Source of the DNA: Methylocystis sp.
GTDB lineage: Bacteria; Pseudomonadota; Alphaproteobacteria; Rhizobiales; Beijerinckiaceae
Assembly: GCA_016178015.1 (NCBI GenBank)
Contig: JACOUB010000059.1
Coordinates: forward strand, 1 to 64,000
Direction: 5' to 3'
Length of the DNA stretch: 64,000 bases
Positions 56,964-64,000 of the stretch are shown here, piece after piece; the first letter of the stretch is position 1; the number at the start of each line of letters is the position of its first letter. The notes under the pieces are model-generated. The model searched no databases. It worked only from the letters and a program-made list of their open reading frames with translations, and was not told where the DNA came from. The translations under genes were made by a program, and so were the position numbers.

Positions 56964-57343
56964 GCGCATGACTTCACGTTGCAATAGATTATGAACAAAA
57001 GTTTACGGCGCCCAGCGCCTTATCTTAAAAGAGTATTGAAATCCGACCCCGCCGCGTCTTTTTCCACGCCGTTAATCTGCCCCGACCGGGCCATTGGACC
57101 TCTTAAAGCCGGACGCTATCTTTTGGCGCCCTCCGATGACGGCCGCGCGCCCCGTGCGCGCGGTCCCCGCCGCCGCGCGGCGTGACGCTCGTGGAAGGCG
57201 CTTCGCACTGACGCGCCTTCGCGACTGCGCGCAGCGTCCGTTTCGGCCAGTTGCGATCGGCCACGATTTTCAAACAGCAACGCTTGTGAACCGGCGCAAC
57301 ATCACGTACGTAGTCTCATCTTGGACGAGACACGAGGACTTGG
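56964..57343. other. Region before the serine protease gene
   Basis: About 380 bp; mostly no coding signal. The protease start has GAGGAC upstream. No repeat or operator is evident. Confidence 0.35.
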
Positions 57344-58291
57344 ATGAGAAATCCTCTCTTTCGCCTCCTGACGGCTGCGTTTTTTTTAACGGCGGGGCTG
57401 ACCGGCCCGGCTTGCGCTCAGCTTTTTCGTTTTGTGAGCATGAGAGATTACGCAGGCTTGGCGGCGACGCCGGTCATGGTGTTGGGCGCCGACGAGCGGA
57501 TGGGCGTGGAGCAATTCGCGGCCGCTCACAAGCTGGCGATCGACGAACTCCGCCGTGCGCATGCCGCCTCCGGTCTCGTCGAGTGCGGTGATGCGCATGG
57601 CGCCGGCCAACTGACCTTGGCGACCAACGTCATCACCACCGCGGCGCACGTATTTTTTGACGAACAGGGCGAACGTCGCGCCGCGACATGCAATTTCGTC
57701 GCGGAAATCGACGGCGAGCAAAGCCGCATTGCCATCGACATGACGTCGATCGTCGCCGGGACGTTGCAGCCTTACGCCGTCAAGGCCGTACATGACTGGG
57801 CCGTCGCCAGGCTCACGCGTCCGCTCGACGGCGCATCGCCTTACGAGCTCGCGTCCGACCTCGCGGTGAATGACGCGGTCGAATTCGTGGCGCGCGGCCA
57901 TTCCGATTGGGGCGATGGGCGCCGCATGTCGTTTCAGGACTGCGCGTTGCGCGCGCAAACGAACGCGGCCGGGGATGGCGCGCGCGAATTCGCTTTCGAT
58001 TGCGGCACCGGCGATGGCGCTTCCGGCGGCGCCGTGTTGCTCGGCGACCAACATCGTCGCTTGGGCGCGATATTGGTCGGCTGGCGCAGCGCCAATCCGT
58101 CGAAGACGGAGCCCTTTTCGGCAAATCATTACAATTTCGTGGTGTCGATCGAAGGGGCTTTTCGCCGCGCCGTGCTTTACGCCGCCAAGCGAGGCAGCGA
58201 CGAACGCCTGATCGCTGCTTCCGCCCGACATACGGTCCGCGAGGCGCGGACGAATTTGGGAGCGGTGCACCGGTCGGCGGCGCGCCATTGA
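57344..58291 (+). CDS. Trypsin-like serine protease (S1 fold)
   Basis: Secreted protease, 315 aa, with signal peptide LLTAAFFLTAGLTGPACA. The catalytic triad is visible: His in ITTAAHVFFDE, Asp in VHDWAVARL and Ser in GTGDGASGGAVLL (the usual GDSGG is GASGG). It resembles glutamyl-endopeptidase/trypsin-like families of alphaproteobacteria. The ASGG sequence is a change from GDSGG, so activity should be tested. Encoded alone. Confidence 0.83.
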   Translation: MRNPLFRLLTAAFFLTAGLTGPACAQLFRFVSMRDYAGLAATPVMVLGADERMGVEQFAAAHKLAIDELRRAHAASGLVECGDAHGAGQLTLATNVITTAAHVFFDEQGERRAATCNFVAEIDGEQSRIAIDMTSIVAGTLQPYAVKAVHDWAVARLTRPLDGASPYELASDLAVNDAVEFVARGHSDWGDGRRMSFQDCALRAQTNAAGDGAREFAFDCGTGDGASGGAVLLGDQHRRLGAILVGWRSANPSKTEPFSANHYNFVVSIEGAFRRAVLYAAKRGSDERLIAASARHTVREARTNLGAVHRSAARH

Positions 58292-58465
58292 GGCGACGCC
58301 TCGAATAATTTTGCGCCGCCGCCCAATCGTAGCAGCGAGGGCGCGCGCATAGGTCGTTAACGCCAAAAATTACGCGCCGAATCCAGATGCGTCCCCCCTG
58401 CCTGATGGGCGGAGCGCGCCGATGCAACAAAGTTCATCGTTGCTGCGCGACGCGCCCGCTCCAGA

Positions 58466-58804
58466 TCAGTCGGTCAACGTCTCGACCTTCACGCGCACGA
58501 CGCCGGCGACACGAAAGCCGAGGCTTTGAGCGGCGTTCGTCGAAACGTCGATCACGCGTCCACGCACGAAGGGACCGCGATCATTGATCGTGACGATGAC
58601 CGAGCGATCGTTGACGAGATTGGTCACGCGGACTTTCGTGCCGAACGGCAACGAGCGGTGCGCGGCGGTAAAGGCGCCGACATGCCCCCCACTCGCGGTG
58701 CGTCCCCGGTAGCCGTAAAAAGACGCGTTGCCGACCCACGATTGCGCCGGCGCGCCGACCGTCATCGCCAGCAGGGCGCCTAAACCGATGATGCATTTCT
58801 TCAA
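58466..58804 (-). CDS. RlpA-like septal/secreted double-psi beta-barrel protein
   Basis: 112 aa from TTG 58804 with AAGGAG seven bases upstream. Signal peptide CIIGLGALLAMTVGAPAQS. The 3D/RlpA-like domain carries NASFYGYRGRTASGGHV, AAHRSLPFGTKVRVTNL and VTINDRGPFVRGRVIDVS with the conserved catalytic-like Asp/His/Asp. No SPOR domain, so it is a short RlpA. It probably acts on denuded glycan strands in the periplasm. Confidence 0.87.
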   Translation of the reverse strand: MKKCIIGLGALLAMTVGAPAQSWVGNASFYGYRGRTASGGHVGAFTAAHRSLPFGTKVRVTNLVNDRSVIVTINDRGPFVRGRVIDVSTNAAQSLGFRVAGVVRVKVETLTD

Positions 58805-59204
58805 TACCCAACTCCTTACTCTACTCTCGCTCGGACGAATCGGCGCCCGAGGCTCCCGCCCCCTCGCGGCACGCCCGAATTTACGGAGAGGCCGACCGGC
58901 GGCCTGACGACGTGTCGCTAGCACGAGCGAGGCGATAAAACAGAGATGTGATGAAATAATGGCGAGGCATCAAACATTGAGACGCATTATTTGAGGCAGC
59001 AAATATAAATATTACCCGACCTCAACCTCAACGTTTCTGTCGATTATAGACGTGAAGTAGTTTTCATATACGTTAGACAGCAACAAGCGCATCGGCGTGA
59101 TTGTTGCGAATTTGCAACAATAGCCGAAACGATTCAGGCTTTATCGTGAAAGAGCGATGATTCCGAGGATGCGGCTCGATCCAGGCGGGGTTCGACCCCG
59201 GCCC
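58805..59204. other. Intergenic region between RlpA and DoxX genes
   Basis: About 400 bp, AT-rich in the middle. It contains a perfect inverted repeat ATTGTTGC-gaattt-GCAACAAT at 59100-59121, downstream of doxX and upstream of rlpA. No gene. Confidence 0.5.
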
Positions 59205-59594
59205 TTAGTCCCGATCGACCGCAAGCCGGCCCGGACCGGCGCTGGCGATGAACAAGAACACGAAGCAATAAAGGACCGCCAATTCGCCCTGGTTGAGAAT
59301 TGGCAAGAAGGCCTTGCCGGCATGCGCCATAAAATAAGCGACCGCCATCTCGCCCGACAGAATGAAAGCGACCGGCCGCGTTAGGAAGCCGATGGCGAGC
59401 AGGACGCCGCCGACCAGTTCGAGCGCGCCGGCTGCGCCCATCAGCGAAAACATGCTCATCCCGTCGAACATGGCGACATGCGGAAAGCCAAACAGCTTGG
59501 CCGAGCCATGCTGCAAGAACAACAACGCCGCGACGATCCGCAAGACCCCGAGCAGATAGGGCGCAAGTCCACGGGGAAGAAAAGTCCAGTTCAT
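59205..59594 (-). CDS. DoxX-family membrane protein
   Basis: Four-helix membrane protein, 129 aa: LGVLRIVAALLFLQHGSAKL, AGALELVGGVLLAIGFLTRP, and GELAVLYCFVFLFIASAGPG. Members of the DoxX family are linked to thiosulfate:quinone and other redox systems or to membrane stress; the substrate is not known here. ATG 59594. It follows the S10 peptidase gene by 26 bp on the same strand and may be in one transcript. Confidence 0.87.
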   Translation of the reverse strand: MNWTFLPRGLAPYLLGVLRIVAALLFLQHGSAKLFGFPHVAMFDGMSMFSLMGAAGALELVGGVLLAIGFLTRPVAFILSGEMAVAYFMAHAGKAFLPILNQGELAVLYCFVFLFIASAGPGRLAVDRD

Positions 59595-59620
59595 GTGACG
59601 CACATTTTTGCTCCATCGCT

Positions 59621-61150
59621 TCACTTGTCAATGTCGCGCCGGCCTTGCTTCGCGTCGATCAACGTTCTCGCCGCGTCGCGCAGCAACTGGCGCGCGTCGT
59701 CGTGGGTGTAAAGCATATGTCCGCCAGGCAGAACGGTGAGACGCACACGCGCGCCGTCGCCGAAATCAGGCAGCTGGTCGAGCAACAGTTTGGTGGCGAA
59801 ATAGGGCGTCACTAGATCGGCGAGGCCATGCACGACGAGAACCTTCAGGCGCGGATCGAGCGCCAACGCCTGACGAAGATCGCTCAGCGCTTCGGCGGCG
59901 GCGCGCCCGCCGCGCCCAAAGTCCCAATGATGCGCAACCTGATCGTTGAGGATTTCATACCGCGCGTCGCCGATCGGCCACTTGAGTTTGTCGGCGACGA
60001 TCTCGGTCATGGCGGCGCCGAGCGGCGCGCGCAAAGCATCTAGCACCGGGTCGGACCACTCGCTGTCGCGCGCAAACGGCGCCGGATCGTAGCCAGAAAT
60101 CTCGGCGTCGTAGAGGCTGAGCACGCGTCCCGCCGCCCGCCGGCGCTCGCGGGCGAAGGTCTTCGCGTCGACGCGCCCGGCGAGCCGCCCGACCAACTCG
60201 CGTTCCAATCCCGTAAAGCGCGCGACATTGACGCCGACGCGCGCCATCGCGTCGCCATCCTGCACGCCCTTGAGGAGATCGACGACATATTCGCCGGCCG
60301 CGTAAGCCTCGACATCGGCCAGATCGGCCCGGTCCTTGGCGGCGCGGGCGATTGCCGCGAAGGAAGGCAGGTAGGCCGCAAACGACAAAAGATTGCGCGA
60401 GCCCTCAAGCCAAGCGAAATCGAGCACGGGCGAGACGAGAACAAGGCCGTCGACGCCAACGCTCTCGCGTTCTTGCAGCGCACGCGCCAGCTTGATGACG
60501 CGAAAGCCGCCATAGCTCTCGCCGACGAGGTATTTGGGCGACGCCGCACGCTGGCGCCTGGTCAGCCACCTGCGCACGACGACGGCGAGGGCGTCGACGT
60601 CGCCCTCCACCGAGAAGAAATGCTTGCGAACGTCCTCGCCTTCGCCGAGCAACTTGCTGTAGCCGGCGCCCGGCGGATCGACGAACACCAAGTCGGCGAA
60701 GGCGATCCAGCTCTCGGCGTTGTCGATCACCAGCGGCGGGGTCGACGGCGCCGGCGCTTCGGCGTCGAAGCGAAGCCGCCAGGGCGACAGAGCGCCGAGG
60801 CCGAGCCAGGCGGAAGCCGCGCCGGGACCGCCATTGAAGACGAAGACCACCGGCCGTTGGAGCGGCTGCGCCGCGGCGCGTTCGTAAGAGACGAAAGCGA
60901 CATCCGCCTGCGGCGCGCCGCTCTGCGCGTCGTGCAGCCGCACCGCGCCGGCGCGCGCCACAAAAGCGATCTTTTCGCCAGCGACCGTGATCGTATGATT
61001 GGTGACGACTTCGGCCGGCAGGCCGCGCGCCGCGGCCTGTTCCTCGGCAGGCTTTTTATCGGCGGCGGCATCTTCGGCGACAGCCGCGCAACTCACGATG
61101 AAGCTGAGCGCGAGCGCGCATGCGATGCGAAACGTCATCTCAAGGCTCAT
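59621..61150 (-). CDS. Secreted serine carboxypeptidase, family S10
   Basis: Alpha/beta-hydrolase peptidase, 509 aa, with signal peptide CALALSFIVSCAAVAEDA. The catalytic triad is visible: Ser in YLVGESYGGFRVIKLA, Asp in VVHGLADLVTPYFATKL, His in LPGGHMLYTHDD; oxyanion region VFVFNGGPGAASAWLGLGAL. Bacterial S10 enzymes of this length are periplasmic. DoxX follows. ATG 61150 is used; ATG 61138 is possible. Confidence 0.9.
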   Translation of the reverse strand: MSLEMTFRIACALALSFIVSCAAVAEDAAADKKPAEEQAAARGLPAEVVTNHTITVAGEKIAFVARAGAVRLHDAQSGAPQADVAFVSYERAAAQPLQRPVVFVFNGGPGAASAWLGLGALSPWRLRFDAEAPAPSTPPLVIDNAESWIAFADLVFVDPPGAGYSKLLGEGEDVRKHFFSVEGDVDALAVVVRRWLTRRQRAASPKYLVGESYGGFRVIKLARALQERESVGVDGLVLVSPVLDFAWLEGSRNLLSFAAYLPSFAAIARAAKDRADLADVEAYAAGEYVVDLLKGVQDGDAMARVGVNVARFTGLERELVGRLAGRVDAKTFARERRRAAGRVLSLYDAEISGYDPAPFARDSEWSDPVLDALRAPLGAAMTEIVADKLKWPIGDARYEILNDQVAHHWDFGRGGRAAAEALSDLRQALALDPRLKVLVVHGLADLVTPYFATKLLLDQLPDFGDGARVRLTVLPGGHMLYTHDDARQLLRDAARTLIDAKQGRRDIDK

Positions 61151-61238
61151 GAGGCTCGCCCCGATTCTCTCGTTTCAAACGTTCAAATCGCGCCGCAACC
61201 CACAAAGGCCAGTCCCTTCACGCAAGCGCGTTCTCGGC

Positions 61239-61262
61239 GGAACCGCCGATCGAGTTCACGTT
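61239..61262 (+). promoter_or_regulatory. Candidate EcfG promoter of csbD
   Basis: GGAAC at 61239-61243 and CGTT at 61259-61262 with a 15-base spacer, one shorter than the usual 16-17. It lies 100 bp before the csbD ATG. Confidence 0.5.
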
Positions 61263-61361
61263 CGAATGCTCTTCCAGCGGACCGGGCAAAGCTGGAACGA
61301 AAGCCGCCTCGCGAGAGTTAGTAGCATGACCGACGCCGCGCATCGACCAATGGAGGCTACG

Positions 61362-61562
61362 ATGGATTGGAATCGAGTCGAAGGAAACTGGAAGCAATGG
61401 ACGGGTAAGATCAAGGAACAATGGGCCGATCTCACCGACGAGGAACTCAATAAAATCGCAGGCAAACGCGAGCAGCTCGAAGGCAAACTTCAGGAACGCT
61501 ACGGCAAGGCTAAGGACATGGTCCGCAAGGACGTGGAGGATTGGCTCAAGACGCTGCACTGA
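61362..61562 (+). CDS. csbD: CsbD-family stress protein
   Basis: Small hydrophilic protein, 66 aa: MDWNRVEGNWKQWTGKIKEQ, WADLTDEELNKIAGKREQLE, GKLQERYGKAKDMVRKDVE. The family is induced by general stress sigma factors (sigma-B in Bacillus, EcfG in alphaproteobacteria). TGGAGG precedes the ATG. An EcfG-like promoter is upstream. Confidence 0.9.
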   Translation: MDWNRVEGNWKQWTGKIKEQWADLTDEELNKIAGKREQLEGKLQERYGKAKDMVRKDVEDWLKTLH

Positions 61563-61769
61563 CTGCCGATAGAGCGGACCTCCGACTGCGCCGCTTTACG
61601 CGTGGTCGTACGGCGGTGGCGCCGCATTAGGGGCCGGCTCAAGGGCCGGCCTCAGCCGTAGCGGCGGAAGATTCAGACCATGTTAAAAATTCAGCCCATG
61701 TTGCAGGAGCCGCGCGAAATCTCTCCACGCGACGCTTTCGCGTCGGAGAAGTTGCGAGGGAGATGACAA

Positions 61770-61925
61770 ATGCTCTCGACAATTCTGATCATCATTCTGA
61801 TCTTGCTGCTGATCGGGGCGTTGCCCAGATGGCCGTACAGCGCCGGATGGGGTTACGGCCCAGGCGGCGTCCTGGGGACGATCTTGCTCATCCTGGTGCT
61901 TCTCGCCCTGCTCGGCAGAATTTGA
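61770..61925 (+). CDS. DUF3309-family small membrane protein
   Basis: 51 aa: LSTILIIILILLLIGALPRW, PYSAGWGYGPGGVLGTILLI and LVLLALLGRI. Two hydrophobic helices around a Gly/Tyr/Trp-rich loop fit DUF3309. GAGGGAG precedes the ATG. These proteins are common beside CsbD-type stress genes; function unknown. Confidence 0.85.
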   Translation: MLSTILIIILILLLIGALPRWPYSAGWGYGPGGVLGTILLILVLLALLGRI

Positions 61926-61964
61926 GCTTAAACACGCATTGGCTAGTCATGTAGGGAGAGCCCG

Positions 61965-62681
61965 ATGGCGATGAGAACCCAAGCCGCTGTTCGCTTCTCG
62001 ATCGCGGCGACGCTTCTGCTTTTTTGCTTCCCCGCGGTGGCGGCGGAGGGGCCTCGCCGCATCCTCGTGCTGGGAGACAGCTTGAGCTCCGGTTACGAGC
62101 TGCCGAAAGGAGCAGGCTTTCCTTACGTTCTCGCGAGGAGATTGGGCGCCCATGGCTACAACGACGTGGTCGTCTTGGACGGCGCTGTCGCAGGGGACTC
62201 CACGTCCGGCGCTTTAGAAAGGCTGCCCACGGCCCTTGAGCACGGCGCCGATCTCGTCATCGTGGAGATCGGCGGCAACGACATGTTGGATGGCGAGGAT
62301 ATAGGAAAAACATTCGCCAATCTCGATCGCATCATCGCCATATCCAAAGCCGTGGGCGCGCGGGTCATCCTCGCAGGAATCGTGGCGCTTCCCACCCGTG
62401 GTCCCGCCTACAAGGCCGCGTTCAACGCCATGTATCCCCAACTCGCGGCAAGGCACAAAATTTCGCTCTATCCGTTTTTTCTGAAAGGAGCGTTCGGGCG
62501 CCCGGGCATGATGTTGAGCGATGGGAAGCATCCCAGCGTGTTCGGCGTCCAAAGGATCGCCGCAGGCATAGCGCCTCTCGTCGAGAGGAATCTCAAAGCC
62601 TCGTCGAACGCTCCGTCCGCCGAGTTACGCAGGGAGCAAGGCCCGCGAGCGAAGCTTCGCGTCAAGCTCGCCGGCGCTTGA
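61965..62681 (+). CDS. Arylesterase/GDSL lipase (TesA-like)
   Basis: SGNH hydrolase, 238 aa, with signal peptide FSIAATLLLFCFPAVAAEG. Block I VLGDSLSSGYELP, block III IVEIGGNDMLDG, block V MLSDGKHPSVFG. It cleaves acyl esters or thioesters in the periplasm. It has an unusual basic tail of about 25 residues (SAELRREQGPRAKLRVKLAG). ATG 61965 with GGGAGAG. Confidence 0.9.
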   Translation: MAMRTQAAVRFSIAATLLLFCFPAVAAEGPRRILVLGDSLSSGYELPKGAGFPYVLARRLGAHGYNDVVVLDGAVAGDSTSGALERLPTALEHGADLVIVEIGGNDMLDGEDIGKTFANLDRIIAISKAVGARVILAGIVALPTRGPAYKAAFNAMYPQLAARHKISLYPFFLKGAFGRPGMMLSDGKHPSVFGVQRIAAGIAPLVERNLKASSNAPSAELRREQGPRAKLRVKLAGA

Positions 62682-62732
62682 AGAATTGAATCGCGCGCTC
62701 GTGCCTTTCCGCCTCCCTGCGCCATTCGCGGG

Positions 62733-63047
62733 CTAACGTCCGAACTCCCTCCGCAGCTCGTCCTTGGCGCGTTCCAGCACGCGCTTGCGCTCGTCGGACA
62801 ATCCTTTGCCGGCGCGGTTGACATAGAACGTCAGCATCGACATGGCCGATCGGAAGGGCGGGGCCTTACGGCGCCGGCTTGCCTCCGCCGAGCGTTTCAA
62901 AGACCGAGCGATTGCGCGCGGGTCGTCTAAGGTGAAGACGTCCGCTTCGAGGTCGAGCGCATTGCTGTTCCTGGTGACGTCCTGCGACCAATAAGGATGG
63001 CCGCCGCGCGTCCTTGTGGCGACGCCGTCGGTTGTTCGCTTTGACAA
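62733..63047 (-). CDS. DUF3175-family protein
   Basis: 104 aa, basic: YWSQDVTRNSNALDLEADVF, TLDDPRAIARSLKRSAEASR, RRKAPPFRSAMSMLTFYVNR, AGKGLSDERKRVLERAKDEL. The central LDLE-x-VFTLDDP-x-xIA and FRSAMSMLTFY blocks are typical of DUF3175, a small family of unknown function, often found with stress genes. TTG 63047 gives the family-like MSKRT start; TTG 63119 or ATG 63113 would add 22-24 residues. A perfect EcfG promoter lies upstream. Confidence 0.82.
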   Translation of the reverse strand: MSKRTTDGVATRTRGGHPYWSQDVTRNSNALDLEADVFTLDDPRAIARSLKRSAEASRRRKAPPFRSAMSMLTFYVNRAGKGLSDERKRVLERAKDELRREFGR

Positions 63048-63169
63048 TGCGCGCCCCCTGGTTGCGATACGCCTTGCAAGGCTGCAATCGGTTCGCCGTT
63101 TCAGGAACAGCATGCTCAACGCGTTCGTTGCGGCGCGAGAGCCGCGCTTCGATCGCAGCTCACCAAAGA

Positions 63170-63194
63170 AACGGGCTTTGGCAACATTGGTTCC
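63170..63194 (-). promoter_or_regulatory. Perfect EcfG promoter before the DUF3175 gene
   Basis: On the minus strand GGAAC-N16-CGTT, exact match to the consensus, with -10 about 50 bp before the earliest possible start. Confidence 0.75.
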
Positions 63195-63236
63195 TCACGG
63201 ACACTCCGTCGATCGGCGGCTGGCGGAAGCCTCGCT

Positions 63237-63848
63237 TTAGATGATCTGGGCGATTTCTTCGAAACCGAAACGCGGGCCTCTGGGGTAGAGTTTCGCGGGA
63301 TCGCCGTAACCGATATTGATCAGAAAGTTCGATTTAACCGTTCCGCCTGGAAAAAATTCGGCGTCGACCTTGGCGTTGTCGAAACCGCTCATCGGACCGG
63401 TGTCGAGGCCGACCGACCGCAGCGCCAAGATCAGATAGGCGCCTTGCAACGTGCCGTTTCTGAACGCCGTGTCACGGATCAACCGATCATTGCCAGCAAA
63501 CCAGGATCGCGCGTCGGTCGCCGGGTAGAGACGCGGGAGATGCTCATAGAATTGCAGATCATAAGCGACGATGGCGGTGGCCGGCGCTTGCATCGTCTTG
63601 TCCAAATTGCCCGCGATCAACGCCGGCGCGAGCCGCGCCTTGGCTGGTGCGGAACGCACGAACAGGAGCCGCATGGGAGAGCAGTTGGCGCTCGTCGGGC
63701 CCCATTTGGCGATATTGTACGCCTCGATCAGCAGCGCGTCCGGGACCGGGCGATCCAGCCAACCATTATGGGTTCTCGCCTCGGTGAAGAGCTGGGCCAA
63801 AACAGCCTGGCTCAACGGCGCGTGGGCGGCAAGCGCGTGAGCTGTCAT
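63237..63848 (-). CDS. Nitroreductase-family malonic semialdehyde reductase-like protein (RutE/HadB type)
   Basis: FMN-dependent nitroreductase-fold enzyme, 203 aa: [80 protein letters not shown]. The pattern fits the RutE/HadB branch, which reduces 3-hydroxypropionate-type semialdehydes or quinone-like substrates. No rut operon is adjacent. Cytoplasmic. ATG 63848. Confidence 0.87.
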   Translation of the reverse strand: MTAHALAAHAPLSQAVLAQLFTEARTHNGWLDRPVPDALLIEAYNIAKWGPTSANCSPMRLLFVRSAPAKARLAPALIAGNLDKTMQAPATAIVAYDLQFYEHLPRLYPATDARSWFAGNDRLIRDTAFRNGTLQGAYLILALRSVGLDTGPMSGFDNAKVDAEFFPGGTVKSNFLINIGYGDPAKLYPRGPRFGFEEIAQII

Positions 63849-63911
63849 TCGTGCCTCCTGGAGAAAGTTCTGAAGATATGTAGAGCTGGCGAGGCGCTGA
63901 TCGATCTTTGC

Positions 63912-64000
63912 GAGTGGCCTGCTTCATTGAATTTGAAAGGCTGCCTTCCCCCTCCCCAACCCTCCCCCGCGCGCTTCGCTTGCGGGAGAGGGAGCAGATT
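63912..64000. repeat. R1 repeat copy 6 (partial at window end)
   Basis: Matches the start of the copy at 55109: gtggcctgcttcattgaatt, then ccccctccccaaccctcccc, and hairpin cgcgcgcttcgcttgcg. The rest lies beyond the window. Confidence 0.85.

Overview
The window looks like chromosomal DNA of a high-GC alphaproteobacterium of the order Hyphomicrobiales (Rhizobiales), plausibly a methylotroph or methanotroph of the Methylocystis/Beijerinckiaceae type. The support is a PQQ-alcohol-dehydrogenase-associated ABC cluster at the left edge, a PhyR/NepR/EcfG general stress module, Irr beside fabI-fabB-fabA, SciP, a FliJ-like protein, and the lptB-rpoN-hpf-ptsN block. The genus is an inference. I see no rRNA, CRISPR array, integrase or insertion sequence. 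One tRNA (Val, anticodon CAC) is present.

Layout. 1-2.9 kb: three-gene beta-propeller/ABC set linked to PQQ-dependent catabolism. 2.9-4.6 kb: two adjacent toxin-antitoxin modules (GNAT/DUF1778 and MNT/HEPN). 4.6-7.4 kb: a periplasmic protein, infC with an AUU start, and a YiiX-like amidase reading in frame into an FmdB zinc ribbon. 7.4-16.2 kb: eleven co-directional minus-strand genes, mostly coupled, forming an arsenic-type tailoring cluster: PiT transporter, radical SAM, flavin disulfide oxidoreductase, TVP38 membrane protein, two glycosyltransferase-like enzymes, CMD/AhpD protein, ECF sigma, anti-sigma, ArsM-type methyltransferase, second CMD protein. 16.3-24.1 kb: a 217-bp direct repeat bracketing a CBS-domain gene, then a plus-strand periplasmic redox run: thioredoxin, CcdA, TlpA, outer-membrane barrel, FMN-binding protein, ApbE, small polytopic protein, multicopper oxidase. 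24.5-28.6 kb: lptB, rpoN, hpf, ptsN. 28.7-31.2 kb: KGG stress protein, PhyR, NepR, EcfG. 31.3-40 kb: fumC, a DUF1624 membrane protein and a Tat-secreted protein, a stop-interrupted DUF1640 gene, fabI, an orphan 258-aa gene, fabB, fabA, irr. 40-49 kb: tRNA-Val, gph, rpiA, DUF2059 protein, gor, an orphan radical SAM protein, an amino-acid permease, cobT and a ribA remnant. 49-64 kb: brnTA, GIY-YIG protein, a frameshifted small gene, L,D-transpeptidase, deacetylase-like protein, small membrane proteins, fliJ-like gene, YbhN-like protein, sciP, serine protease, RlpA, DoxX, S10 peptidase, CsbD, DUF3309, GDSL esterase, DUF3175 and a RutE-like nitroreductase.

How the parts connect. Sequences matching the EcfG promoter (GGAAC-N16-CGTT) lie before nepR-ecfG, the KGG gene, csbD and the DUF3175 gene, so a small general-stress regulon is visible. 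A near-CtrA box precedes sciP. The arsenic-type cluster carries its own sigma/anti-sigma pair and is the best candidate for an undescribed pathway.

The window is rich in palindromic repeats. One GC-rich family forms N-termini or internal segments of several reading frames. A 36-bp palindrome, whose translation contains MAGLVPAIHA, occurs as inverted pairs around an orphan gene and around a GIY-YIG nuclease gene, which suggests a possible mobile unit. A third family sits immediately before the start codons of fumC and cobT.
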